Positions 23,702-33,100 of a stretch of 64,000 nucleotides of DNA are shown piece by piece (the stretch's first letter is position 1; each line of letters opens with the position of its first letter). The stretch spans positions 1 to 64,000 of the forward strand of contig JAAZBB010000077.1 of assembly GCA_012514035.1 (NCBI GenBank), written 5' to 3'. The position numbers and the translations under genes are program-made. This stretch comes from Lentisphaerota bacterium. Lineage in GTDB: Bacteria; Verrucomicrobiota; Kiritimatiellia; CAIQIC01; Lenti-01. The notes below the pieces were generated by a model, which did not search any database, was not told the origin of the DNA, and was given only the letters and a program-made list of their open reading frames with translations.

Positions 23702-25456
23702 CTAGCGCTTGTATTTCAGGCGGACGTGGTAGCCGGTATGCAGCAGTTCATGGGATTTGCGGCCGAGGGGCGTCCCGAGGAAATCCCGGTAGAGTTTTTT
23801 AATCATGGGGTTTTCGTGCGAGCAGCGGAAGGCGCTCTTTTCGTCGTCGCGGTAGATGCCCGCCGCGCGCCGGGCGCGGATCTCGTCGGTGGCGCCGTAC
23901 GGCTGGCCGCCGCCGCCGACGCAGCCGCCGCGGCAAGCCATCACCTCGATGAAGTGGTACGGTGTCTCCTGCCCCTTCTTGCGTGCCGCGCGCACCCTGT
24001 CGAGGACCTTCTCGATGTTGGCCATCGAGTGGGCCACCGCCACGCGCACTTCCTTGCCCGCCACCTGCAGCGTGGCCTCCTTCACGCCGTCGAGACCCCG
24101 GATCGCCGTCAGCTCCATGGAGGGCAGGCGCTCCTTTGTCAGCGCCCAGTGGGCGGTGCGCAGCGCGGCCTCCATCACGCCGCCGGTCACGCCGAAGATC
24201 GTGCCGGCCCCGGTGTAGTCGCCCAGCAGCGAGTCCACCCGTTCGTCGTCGGGCAGATTCGAAAAGTCAATGCCGGCGCTCTTGATCATCCGGCACAGCT
24301 CGCGCGTCGTCAGCGAGTAATCGATGTCCTGCTGGCCGGAGCTGCGCATTTCCTCGCTGCGCCGGATTTCGAACTTCTTGGCCGTGCAGGGCATGATGGA
24401 GACCACGAAGATGTCCTTGGGATCCAGCCCGATCCGCTTGGCGTAGTAGGTCTTCGCCAGCGCCCCGACCATCGCCTGCGGCGACTTGGCCGTCGAGAAG
24501 TGCGCAATGAAGTCCGGCGCGAACTTTTCCATGTAGTCGGTCCACGACGGGCAGCAGCTGGTGATCAGCGGCAGCTCGCCCTTGCCGTGCACGAAGCGTT
24601 CGACGAACTCGGAGCCCTCTTCCATGATGGTGAGGTCGGCGCCAAAATTGGTGTCGAACACCGCGTTGAATCCGAGGCGCCGCAGGGCCGAGTAGATCTT
24701 GCCCGTCAGCAGCGTGCCGGGTGCATAGCCGAAATCCTCGCCCAGGGCCACGCGCACCGCCGGGGCAATCTGCACCACGCAGTGCTTCTTCGAATCCGCC
24801 AGCGCCGCGTACACTTCCTTCGCGTGGCTGTGCTCGTAGATTGCGCCCACCGGGCAGTGCGCCGAGCACTGGCCGCACTGGATGCAGGGCGATTCGTTGA
24901 GGGTCACATCCGCCGCCGGCGCGATGCGCGTGTTTTCGCCGCGCCCGATGAATTCCAGCGCCCAGACCCCCTGCATCTGCTGGCAGACCGCCGCGCAGCG
25001 CCCGCACAGGATGCATTTCTCCGGATTCAGGATCAGCGAGCCGGTCGAATCGTCCTCCGGCAGGTCGCGCAGCCGCTTGCCGAAGGGCGCCTCCCGCACA
25101 CCGAACTCCGCGGCCAGCCGCTGCAACTCGCAGTTCTGGTTGCGCGGACATTGCAGACAGTCGTCCGGATGCGTCGAGAGGATCATTTGAATCACCGTGC
25201 GCCGGATGGCGTAAAGTTCCGGGTCGTGGGTGAGGATTTCCTGGCCTTCCGCCGCCGGGGCCACGCACGCGCGCACCAGTTTGCTGAATCCTTTGACCTT
25301 CACCACGCAGATGCCGCAGGCCGCCCAGGCCGGCAGGTCGGGGTGGTAACACAGGCTGGGAATCTTCACTTGCACCTGCTTGGCGGCGTTCAGGATCGTG
25401 GTGCCTTCCGGCACCTCCACGGGCAGCCCGTTGATGGTCAGCTTGACGGTCTTCAT
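23702..25456 (-). CDS. hndD: [FeFe] hydrogenase catalytic subunit (HndD-like)
   Basis: 584 residues. Domain order: N-terminal [2Fe-2S] domain (SLCYHPDLPAWAACGICVV), His-Cys3 [4Fe-4S] motif (HPDDCLQCPRNQNC), two ferredoxin clusters (CILCGRCAAVC; CIQCGQCSAHCP), then the H-cluster domain with the three signatures TSCCPSW, MPCTAKKFE and MACRGGCVGGGGQP, all ligand cysteines intact, and the small-subunit-like C terminus. It reduces protons or oxidises H2 as part of the HndABCD (NADP-reducing or electron-bifurcating) complex. AGAGGGA lies 8 nt before ATG. Last gene of the hndA-B-C-D operon. The maturases HydE, HydF and HydG needed to build the H-cluster are not in the window. Confidence 0.95.
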   Translation of the reverse strand: MKTVKLTINGLPVEVPEGTTILNAAKQVQVKIPSLCYHPDLPAWAACGICVVKVKGFSKLVRACVAPAAEGQEILTHDPELYAIRRTVIQMILSTHPDDCLQCPRNQNCELQRLAAEFGVREAPFGKRLRDLPEDDSTGSLILNPEKCILCGRCAAVCQQMQGVWALEFIGRGENTRIAPAADVTLNESPCIQCGQCSAHCPVGAIYEHSHAKEVYAALADSKKHCVVQIAPAVRVALGEDFGYAPGTLLTGKIYSALRRLGFNAVFDTNFGADLTIMEEGSEFVERFVHGKGELPLITSCCPSWTDYMEKFAPDFIAHFSTAKSPQAMVGALAKTYYAKRIGLDPKDIFVVSIMPCTAKKFEIRRSEEMRSSGQQDIDYSLTTRELCRMIKSAGIDFSNLPDDERVDSLLGDYTGAGTIFGVTGGVMEAALRTAHWALTKERLPSMELTAIRGLDGVKEATLQVAGKEVRVAVAHSMANIEKVLDRVRAARKKGQETPYHFIEVMACRGGCVGGGGQPYGATDEIRARRAAGIYRDDEKSAFRCSHENPMIKKLYRDFLGTPLGRKSHELLHTGYHVRLKYKR

Positions 25457-25469
25457 CGTTCCATCCCTC

Positions 25470-27257
25470 TCAGCGGCGGCTCACGGCGCCGAACTTGCAG
25501 GCCTTGAGGCACTCGCCGCACTTGATGCAGTTCTCCTGGAGGATCCGGTGCGGCTTCTGCCGCTCGCCCGCGATCGTGTTCACCGGGCACTTGCGCGCGC
25601 ACAGCGTGCAGCCGATGCATTTCGCCGGATCGATCTCGTAGGTCACCAGCTTCTTGCAGACCCCGGCCGGGCAGCGCCGGTCCTGGATATGCGCGCGGTA
25701 TTCCTCCTCGAAATACTTCATGGTGGACAGCACCGGATTGGGCGCGGTCTGCCCCAGCCCGCACAGCGCGGCCTTCTGCATCGCCAGCCCCACCTCGCGG
25801 ATCTTGTCGAGATCCTCCGCCCCGCCCCGGCCCGCCGTGATCTTATCGAGCAGGTTCAGCAGGGTGCGCGTGCCGATCCGGCAGGGGGCGCACTTGCCGC
25901 AGCTTTCGTCCACGCAGAACTCCTGGTAGAACCGCGCCACGTCTACCATGCAGTCGTCCGCGTCCATCACGATCATCCCGCCCGAGCCCATGATGGACCC
26001 CAGCTCCTGCAAGTGCTCGTAGTCGATCGGCGTGTCAAGATACTCCGCCGTGATGACGCCGCCGGAGGGCCCGCCCGTCTGCACCGCCTTGAAGGCCTTG
26101 CCACCGCGGATGCCCCCGCCAATGTCGTAGATGATCTCGCGCAGAGTGATGCCCATGGGCACCTCGATCAGCCCCGAGTTGATGATCTTGCCCGTCAGGG
26201 CAAACACCTTCGTCCCGGGGCTCTTCGGCGTGCCAATGCGGGCGAAGGCCTCGCCGCCGTTCAGCAAAATGACCGGGATGTTGGCGTAGGTCTCGACGTT
26301 GTTGATCACCGTGGGCTTCTGCCAGAGGCCCGAGACCGCCGGAAACGGCGGGCGCGGAATCGGCATGCCCCGCTTGCCCATGATCGACGCCAGCAGCGCG
26401 GTTTCCTCGCCGCAGACGAACGCCCCGGCCCCGAGCCGGATCTCGACCTCGAAATCAAAGCCCGTTCCCAGGATGTCTTTGCCCAGCAACCCGTACTCAT
26501 GGGCCTGCGCAATGGCCGTCTCCAGATGCTGGATCGCCAGCGGATATTCCGCGCGGATGTAGATCACGCCCTTGGACGCCCCCACCGTCCGCCCCGCAAT
26601 CGCCATCGCCTCCAGGATCGAATGCGGATCGCCCTCGATCGTCGAGCGGTCCATGTAGGCCCCGGGATCGCCTTCGTCCGCATTGCACACCACATATTTC
26701 TCGCTGCCGGGCGCGTCCTTCGTGAACTTCCACTTCAGCCATGTCGGGAACCCCGCGCCGCCGCGGCCGCGTAGGCCGGATTTCTTGAGCTCCTCGACCA
26801 CCTGGTCCGGCGTCATCTCCGTCAGCACCTTCGCCAGCGCCTCGTAGCCCATCCGCGCGATGTATTCGTCGATCTTCTCCGGATCGATCACCCCGCAATT
26901 GCGCAGCACCACCCGCACCTGCTTCTGGCAAGCAGGCCGGTCGCCGGATGTTGCGCGCCCGCCGGGCGGGGGCGGATTCAACCGCAGCCGCGTCACGGGC
27001 TGGCTCTTGACCACGTGCTCCGCCACGATCTCCGGCGCGTCCGCCGGCCGCACCTTCGCGTAGAACATCTCGTCAGGCAGGACCTTGACGATCGGCCCCT
27101 GCGCACACAGGCCGAAGCAGCCAGTGCGCACCACTTGCGCGGTTTCGGATACGCCCTGCTCTCCCAGTTCGCGCTTCAGCGCCTCGTAGAGCTCCGCACC
27201 GCCCTGCGTTCCGCAGTTCGCGCCGGTGCAGACCAGCAAATAGGTCTTGATCGCCAT
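25470..27257 (-). CDS. hndC: NADH-binding flavoprotein subunit of the hydrogenase (HndC/NuoF-like)
   Basis: 595 residues from ATG 27257 (MAIKTYLLVCTGANCG), chosen over the upstream ATG 27320 because of the GGAG site 8 nt before it and the family start. Residues ~1-90 form a thioredoxin-like [2Fe-2S] domain (CTGANCGTQ, RTGCFGLCAQGP). Residues ~120-500 are the NuoF domain with FMN/NADH-binding GLRGRGGAGFPTWLKW and GAGAFVCGEETALLASI, and the ESCGKCAPCRIGT [4Fe-4S] motif. Two C-terminal ferredoxin clusters follow (CIGCTLCARKCP; CIKCGECLKACK). It exchanges electrons between NAD(P)H and HndD, and in bifurcating relatives is the presumed flavin site. The spacing to hndD is 13 bp. Confidence 0.95.
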   Translation of the reverse strand: MAIKTYLLVCTGANCGTQGGAELYEALKRELGEQGVSETAQVVRTGCFGLCAQGPIVKVLPDEMFYAKVRPADAPEIVAEHVVKSQPVTRLRLNPPPPGGRATSGDRPACQKQVRVVLRNCGVIDPEKIDEYIARMGYEALAKVLTEMTPDQVVEELKKSGLRGRGGAGFPTWLKWKFTKDAPGSEKYVVCNADEGDPGAYMDRSTIEGDPHSILEAMAIAGRTVGASKGVIYIRAEYPLAIQHLETAIAQAHEYGLLGKDILGTGFDFEVEIRLGAGAFVCGEETALLASIMGKRGMPIPRPPFPAVSGLWQKPTVINNVETYANIPVILLNGGEAFARIGTPKSPGTKVFALTGKIINSGLIEVPMGITLREIIYDIGGGIRGGKAFKAVQTGGPSGGVITAEYLDTPIDYEHLQELGSIMGSGGMIVMDADDCMVDVARFYQEFCVDESCGKCAPCRIGTRTLLNLLDKITAGRGGAEDLDKIREVGLAMQKAALCGLGQTAPNPVLSTMKYFEEEYRAHIQDRRCPAGVCKKLVTYEIDPAKCIGCTLCARKCPVNTIAGERQKPHRILQENCIKCGECLKACKFGAVSRR

Positions 27258-27267
27258 GTCCGTCTCC

Positions 27268-27654
27268 TCACGCCTTCCGGCCCGGCAGGTCCGCCACGGG
27301 CTTGTCGAAAATGTGATCATTCACCAGCAACTTCCGCCCCAGGTGCTGGTTCACGATCTTGCGCGCCGTCTCGGCATCCACGCGGCCGTAGACCACCGTC
27401 GGCATCCCCGGCACGGCCACCTCCACGGTCGGCTCGCTGTGGCAAAGCCCCATGCAGCCCGTTCGCCGGATCTGCACCGCGCCCAGGCCGACTTTCGCCA
27501 GCTCCTTCTCAAACAACGCCAGCAAATCCGCCGCCCCGGCCGCGATCCCGCACGTGCCCAGGCCCACCGTAATGCGCACCTGGCCCGCAGAGGCCCCGCC
27601 CGCCGCGCACGCCGCGCGCAGCTTCCGCAAATCCGCCAGTTTCAGCTTCGCCAT
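27268..27654 (-). CDS. hndB: Thioredoxin-like [2Fe-2S] subunit HndB
   Basis: 128 residues. MAKLKLADLRKLRAACAA, then VGLGTCGIAAGAADLL and RTGCMGLCHSEPTVEV are typical of HndB, a thioredoxin-fold [2Fe-2S] ferredoxin found in NADP-reducing hydrogenases of the Desulfovibrio fructosovorans type and absent from the three-subunit HydABC enzyme. Its presence supports an HndABCD-type four-gene operon. It is separated from hndA by 24 bp and from hndC by 10 bp, and presumably relays electrons between HndA and HndC in the cytoplasm. Confidence 0.9.
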   Translation of the reverse strand: MAKLKLADLRKLRAACAAGGASAGQVRITVGLGTCGIAAGAADLLALFEKELAKVGLGAVQIRRTGCMGLCHSEPTVEVAVPGMPTVVYGRVDAETARKIVNQHLGRKLLVNDHIFDKPVADLPGRKA

Positions 27655-27678
27655 CCTGCACCTCGTTTCCGTTGCGGT

Positions 27679-28182
27679 CTATGCCTGCGCCTTGTACTGC
27701 GCGAGAATCCCGGCCACGTCCTCGCGCTTCAGGTTGCCGTGCATCGTGCCGTTGACCGACATCACGGGCGCGAGCCCGCAGCACCCCAGGCACCGCACCG
27801 CCTCCACCGAAAACATTCCGTCTGGCGTCACGGTGTTCAGGCCCACCCCCAGGATGTGCTCCAGCTCCTGGAGAAGGCCCGCGGCCCCCTTCAGGTAGCA
27901 CGCCGTGCCCATGCAGACCGAAATCCGGTACCGGCCCGGCGCCTTCAGCTTGAAGAAGTGATAGAACGTCAACACCCCGTACACCTTGGCCAGCGGAATT
28001 CCAAGCTGCTCCGCAACCTGAAACGCCACCGGACGCGGCACGTAGCCGAAATGTTCCTGCACCTTGTGCAGAACCATGATCAGGTTGCCCGGCACGTTTT
28101 TCCATTTCCGGATGAACGCCTCCAACTCCGGCGTCAGTTTGTTGTCCGCCACCGGCTCGACCACCTGTTCTTTCCTTGCCAT
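27679..28182 (-). CDS. hndA: NuoE-like [2Fe-2S] subunit HndA
   Basis: 167 residues from ATG 28182 (MARKEQVVEPVADNKL), preceded by a GGAGG site 6 nt upstream. It is a NuoE/HndA-type thioredoxin-fold protein. KVQEHFGYVPRPVAFQVAEQLGIPLAKVYGVLTFYHFF is the family core, and the four ligands lie in CMGTACYLKG and CLGCCGLAP. It is the first gene of hndABCD, facing rex head to head across a 158-bp AT-rich control region. Such genes are classic Rex targets, because NADH accumulation releases the repressor and allows hydrogen production to regenerate NAD+. Confidence 0.93.
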   Translation of the reverse strand: MARKEQVVEPVADNKLTPELEAFIRKWKNVPGNLIMVLHKVQEHFGYVPRPVAFQVAEQLGIPLAKVYGVLTFYHFFKLKAPGRYRISVCMGTACYLKGAAGLLQELEHILGVGLNTVTPDGMFSVEAVRCLGCCGLAPVMSVNGTMHGNLKREDVAGILAQYKAQA

Positions 28183-28340
28183 TCGAAACCTCCGTAAATA
28201 CGGAATGTAAATGTGCACAGGCTATGAAAACGCTTTTTTGCTTTCAAGTTCATTTTATAGAAATTTTCACTTGATTTACATATATGCATTCCTTAACGTT
28301 CGCTGGTCACATAATAAATACTATTCATAGGGTTAATGTG
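28183..28340. promoter_or_regulatory. Divergent hnd/rex control region
   Basis: An AT-rich stretch unlike its GC-rich surroundings. Inverted repeats seen: TCAAGT (28245-28250) and ACTTGA (28270-28275), with TTTTATAGAAA between; and TCACAT (28306-28311) with ATGTGA (28335-28340) next to the rex start. No canonical Rex box (TTGTTAA-N4-TTAACAA or TTGTGAA-N4-TTCACAA) was found, so the operator is unassigned. TATAAA read leftward within the first repeat could be the hnd -10 element. Confidence 0.5.
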
Positions 28341-29003
28341 ATGAGACAGAATATTATAATCCAAAAAGACATGATCCAGCGCCTCGTTCGCTACAAGAAC
28401 GCCCTGCAGAAATTCAAGTCACTGGGCCTGACGCGGGTATTTTCGGATAATCTGGGCGAAGCGGCCGGCATATCCGCCGCTCTGGTGCGCAAGGATATTT
28501 CCCTGGCCCGGCTGACAGTGGGCAACAAACGCGGCGGCTATCCCATCGATGCCCTGCTCCAAGGGCTTGACTCCATCCTCGGCACCCATATCCAGCAACG
28601 GGTCATCATTGTGGGCTGCGGGAAGATCGGCACCGCCCTGATGCACTATCCGGGCTTCTCGTCCGAATCCATCCAGATTGTCGCCGGATTTGACAACAAG
28701 CCCGACCGCTTGAAGCCCGACGCCGCCATCCCCATTCTGGCCGTGAGCCAGATGCCCGCCTTTGTACGAGAGCACGACATCCTGGTCGCCATTCTGGCCG
28801 TTCCGGAATCCGCCGCCGCGACGGTCTTCGATCAGCTCGCCGCCGCCGGCATCCAGGGCGTCCTCAACTTCTCCCCTGTCCAGCTCAAGCCCACCCCCAA
28901 CCTCGTCGTCCAGAACATCAACATCGCCCTGGAAATTGAAAATCTCTTTTATTACGTCCGCTTCACCCAACGCTACCCCCCCTCTGTCAGTGTCAGACAC
29001 TGA
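28341..29003 (+). CDS. rex: Redox-sensing transcriptional repressor Rex
   Basis: 220 residues from ATG 28341 (MRQNIIIQKDMIQRLVRYKN); an in-frame ATG 57 bases earlier (28284) is possible but adds residues not typical of the family. The N-terminal winged helix (VFSDNLGEAAGISAALVRKDIS) is followed by the Rossmann NAD(H) domain (IIVGCGKIGTALMHYPGF). Rex senses the NADH/NAD+ ratio and represses fermentation and hydrogenase genes. It is divergent to hndABCD, its likely target. The end is odd: after YVRFTQRYP the last residues SVSVRH and the stop are encoded within a 21-bp palindrome (28985-29005) related to the border of the adjacent transposase, so the original C terminus has probably been replaced by insertion. 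Confidence 0.93.
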   Translation: MRQNIIIQKDMIQRLVRYKNALQKFKSLGLTRVFSDNLGEAAGISAALVRKDISLARLTVGNKRGGYPIDALLQGLDSILGTHIQQRVIIVGCGKIGTALMHYPGFSSESIQIVAGFDNKPDRLKPDAAIPILAVSQMPAFVREHDILVAILAVPESAAATVFDQLAAAGIQGVLNFSPVQLKPTPNLVVQNINIALEIENLFYYVRFTQRYPPSVSVRH

Positions 29004-29005
29004 CA
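28985..29005. repeat. Palindrome at left border of Y1 transposase unit, overlapping the rex stop
   Basis: Perfect 10-bp arms TGTCAGTGTC and GACACTGACA around a single A. The rex stop TGA (29001-29003) lies in the right arm. GTGTCAGACAC recurs at the other side of the transposase gene (30105-30115). Another perfect palindrome, CCGGCTAGCCGG (29021-29032), covers the transposase stop codon. Confidence 0.8.
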
Positions 29006-29024
29006 ATGTTGACAATTCAGCCGG

Positions 29025-30023
29025 CTAGCCGGCGGAGGTCATGGCCGCCGACAGCTTCTGGATGAAGGCATTGAGTTCCGGATCCGCCCTCATTTTCCGC
29101 TGAAACCGTTCCATCTGGCGGCACACGGCGCCCGGTGTCCCAAACCCCAGATAGGTCCTCACCGCGCGCTGCGTCATCCGGCTGTGCCTCATCAGCATGT
29201 AGATAGCCGCTGTCCGGGCGCCGCCGCCATAGGTCCGCCGAAACAGGGACTCCTCCTCCACGCCGAATGCCGATGCCACCCGGCGAACCACCTCTTCCGG
29301 TTCGATACGAGCCGCCACCCGCCGCACAGACTCCGAGCGGTTCCCGCGAATTGCTCCCGGCACAGGGACCGGGGAGTCCTGCTCCGTAGGCTTGTCGCGG
29401 GACGTGTCAAATCCACTCTCCTGCTCCCATCGTGACAATGGCCACGAAAGGCCCGCCTCGACAAACCGGCGATAGGCGTCGCGTCGATCGGCAATCCTTT
29501 TCTTGCCCATTAAGGCCAGGAGAGGTTTGTCATCCAGCATCTCCGGCACAGGCGCCAGCCCGGAATAACTGCGAAAGCTACTCCAGATATACTCGTTCAG
29601 GCGAGCCAGCCGCTGCCTGTTCGACCTCTGCGCAGCCGGCTCGTGGGCCACGGGATTCAGATGGATATACCGCGACAGATTCAGCAGATAGCGATCTCCC
29701 TTCACCAGAACCGCTCCATACCGCCCCTGCACCAGATGACCGGTACGGTCGTGCCGCAGATTGAAATACAAAGTGTAGGCCGTTTGCAACCGATGCATGA
29801 AGCGGCTGAGATTGCCTTGCGGGGTTTCCACCAGCAAATGTAAATGGTTGGGCATGAGACAGTATAGATAGAGGCGAATGCCATCCTGCCCCACGGCCCA
29901 GTCCAGGTTCTCCATGAACCGCCGACGGTCCGCATCATCCATGAAAATCAATCCGCGGCCCGCCCCCCGCTGGGTCACGTGATAAATCGCTCCCTCGTAT
30001 TCGACACGCCGTTTTCTACCCAT
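29025..30023 (-). CDS. Y1-family (HUH) transposase with DnaA domain-IV-like C terminus
   Basis: 332 residues from ATG 30023 (MGRKRRVEYEGAIYHV). The N-terminal ~190 residues are a Y1/RAYT-like transposase: HUH motif His60-Leu-His62 in MPNHLHLLVET, and nucleophile Tyr119 in RYIHLNPV. The C-terminal ~90 residues (EEVVRRVASAFGVEEESLFRR; GARTAAIYMLMRHSRMTQRAV; GTPGAVCRQMERFQRKM) have the pattern of the DnaA C-terminal DNA-binding helix-turn-helix, a fusion known in some larger Y1 transposases. A hydrophilic linker (about 200-240) joins them. Palindromes with GTGTCAGACAC flank the gene on both sides, and the left one has altered rex. It appears intact. The frame is open upstream to 30086, but that part is border repeat. 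Confidence 0.88.
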   Translation of the reverse strand: MGRKRRVEYEGAIYHVTQRGAGRGLIFMDDADRRRFMENLDWAVGQDGIRLYLYCLMPNHLHLLVETPQGNLSRFMHRLQTAYTLYFNLRHDRTGHLVQGRYGAVLVKGDRYLLNLSRYIHLNPVAHEPAAQRSNRQRLARLNEYIWSSFRSYSGLAPVPEMLDDKPLLALMGKKRIADRRDAYRRFVEAGLSWPLSRWEQESGFDTSRDKPTEQDSPVPVPGAIRGNRSESVRRVAARIEPEEVVRRVASAFGVEEESLFRRTYGGGARTAAIYMLMRHSRMTQRAVRTYLGFGTPGAVCRQMERFQRKMRADPELNAFIQKLSAAMTSAG

Positions 30024-30066
30024 GTTGCCATTCTGCCAATCCGTTCTTGTCCTCGCAAGCCAAATA

Positions 30067-30118
30067 TGAGTGCCTGACACTGACATTTTGTTTATGATAT
30101 ATGGGTGTCAGACACTCA
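30067..30118. repeat. Palindrome at right border of Y1 transposase unit
   Basis: TGAGTGCCTGACAC (30067-30080) and GTGTCAGACACTCA (30105-30118) are inverted repeats with one mismatch and a 24-nt AT-rich loop. The left arm runs into TGACA, giving CTGACACTGACA, which also occurs in the left border (28996-29005 as GACACTGACA). Confidence 0.75.
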
Positions 30119-30195
30119 CATATTATATTTAATATATGTTGCTGCCGGATTGACGGAGGCTGCGCGATCGGTATCTTGGAGAGGCAAGTGACTTC

Positions 30196-33100
30196 GTGAA
30201 CCGAAACCGTGGCAACCTTCGATTGGCGGCAGGGACAGGCCTCCTGCTGGCGGTATGCGCCATGGCCGGCTCCCCGAATGCCTTCCGCACGCTGGTCGTG
30301 GTCAACACCAACTCGGTTGATTCGGTCGAACTAGGCGAGTATTACGCCGCCGCGCATGGCATTCCCGCGCACCACGTCTGCCGGCTGGGAATTGCCACCA
30401 ACCTCGTGTCGATCAACTCCAACGAATTTTCCAGCCTGCTGCTGGATCCCATCCACAGCCACATCACGGCCGAGGGGCTTGAAGCGCTAATCGACTATGT
30501 GGTGCTTTGCTGGGAATTTCCCACCCGGATTCGCTTTGTTGAAGGGGTCAGCGCCGCCCTGTTTTACGGCTATCAGAACGCCCCGGGCTATTTCGACCCT
30601 CCCCGGAGCTGCAAACTCCCGGAATACACCAGCAACGCATACTATCGCGCCGAGCGCGCTTTCCGGTCTGCCGACGGCTGGAATGGAACCAATGGATTCG
30701 TGGCCTTCCATCTCATCGCATCCAACCTGGCCACGGCCAAGATGGTGGTCGACCGCGGGGTCGCGGCCCAATCCTCGTTCCCTCCCGCGGACATCCATTT
30801 GCACATGATCTATGGTGGTTCCCGCGGCATCCGCGAACAGCTCTTTTCCGACGCGCAGTTTTCCTTCACTTCCCTGCCCGGCCTGCCCCTCAACTTCGTG
30901 CTTGCGCCGCTCTATCAAAACCTATCGGGGCAAACCCATGTTATAGGCTATCAGGATGGCTATGGCGGCATTCCCGCCGTCGTCCGGAGCAGTAACGTCT
31001 GGCTTCCCGGAGCCTATGCTGATCACATGACCTCCTCCGGCGGCATGATCCAGGACTTCCAGAATTCCACAAACCAGTCCACCATTCTCGACTGGATGGG
31101 AATCGGCGCCACGGCCTCCTACGGCACCGTGGCTGAACCGTGCAACTACCTGGCCAAGTTTCCCGATCCCGTCATGGGCTTCTATTATGCCCGCGGCTTC
31201 ACCATCGGCGAGGCCTATGCCATGTCCGTGGCCGCCCCGTACCAGGGCCTCTTCGCTGGCGATCCCCTGGCGGCCCCTTTCGCCGCCCCGCCCGTGATCT
31301 CCGTCCCCTTCCCCGCCCCCTTTCAAATCGTTACTGGCACTGTCCCGGTGCAGGTTACGGCCATCGCCCACGCCCAAGGCGTACCCGCCGCATCCCTGGA
31401 TTATTATCTCGACGGCCGGTTTCAAACCAACCTAGTCACTCTGGAACCCGCGCCGGGCAACCGGCTGTCTGTGACCGTCGGCGACTGGACCCATTCCGCC
31501 ACCGTCACACTGACGGACACCTTGTTCGATGCCGTCGCGGCCTTGGCCGACGCCGTCAATGCCGACTCCAGCCTGGCGGTTCGTGCCACAGCCTGCAGCG
31601 ACCGGCTGGAACTGGTCTACACAAACTACGATCGCGACGGCGACCACCTCCCGGTTTCCGCATCGGTTTCGCAAGAATCCGCGACCGCTCTGACGCTCGG
31701 CGTTGGCCTCGCAGCGAACAGTCTGATTCCCTCCATTTATCCTGCGCGCGAGTATGTCGAACTGGCCACCTATACTACCAACGGAGCCAACGCGGGTGAC
31801 GCCATCACCAGCATTATCACCCTCACCAACGGCGTGGCCGTTACGAACATCATCATTGCCGCCCAGGGGGAAACAGCGGCCCAGTTGCTGGATCGGCTGA
31901 AAGATGCGATCAACGCCCACCCGGCCCTGACCAATGCCAACGGCGTGGTGTACGACCGGTTGGCATCCTCGCCCTCCACCTCCGGAGCCGTCTTCGCCCG
32001 CAGTCCCGGCCCGGAAGGCCGCTTGATCCACCTCGGCTATTGGATCAGCGCCGTGGACACCAATGGCCTGGTGACCGATTATTCCTTTTCTGATTATCTC
32101 AACGACAACGCCCGGGAGAGTGACATTCTCCCGCGCGCGTCCATTCTCTTTCATGTCCGGCCTACGAACGGCATCCTGGAAACTACGGTCAGTGTGGATA
32201 CCGCCGGTCTCTCCGACGGGGTGCATGTTCTCGACTTCATCGCCCGCGACGGCTCCGCCGTTGCCGCCCAGTCCCGCTTTTCCCTGCCGCTGGTCGTCGG
32301 CAACGAGTCCCCGCAACTGGCGGTCCTGGGCACCAATGGCGAAGGCGTTGTGAACAACGATCTGCCCGATTTGACCAAGGGCACCGACTTCGGCCCGGTG
32401 GAATGGGGCGCCAGCCGCACCAACACATTGGCCATTTGCAATGACGGCCCGGCTTCTCTGTCCATCGCCGGCTGGTCCACCACCGGGCCGGGCACCGACA
32501 CCTTCCAAGTTGTCGGCATTCCCGCACTGATTGAAGCAGGGGGTGTCTCCAATTTCACCGTGGTCTTCGCTCCCGCCGTCACCGGCCGCTTTCAGGTCGC
32601 GCTGGGCTTCGACAGCGATGCCGTTTTTCCGCAAACCAACATTCTGTTTGCCGGCACGGGCGTGCCCCGCTCGCAGAACATTGATTTTCCGGCCCTGCCG
32701 GACCAGATCGCCACCAACGAGATATTGCTGTCGGCAACCGCCACTTCGGACCTGGACGTTGAATTCTCGGTGGCCGATGGCCCTGCCGTTTTGAATGGGC
32801 CCCTGCTGTCTTTCACCAACACCGGCATTGTCAGCATCGTGGCCTCGCAAGACGGAAATGACCTCTGGGAACCGGCTCCCAGCCTCACCAATAGTTTCAT
32901 GGTGATGAAGGCCCTGGCCACCGTCACGCTCTTCGACTTGTGGCAAACCTATAACGGGGCAGCACGGCCAGTCTCCTTCACAACGGCCCCGGCGGACCTG
33001 AAGGTGGACATCACCTACAACGGCATGGACTCGCCGCCCACCAATGCCGGCAGCTACGCGGTCACGGGCACGGTGCAGGAGGTCCTGTACGAAGGTTCCG

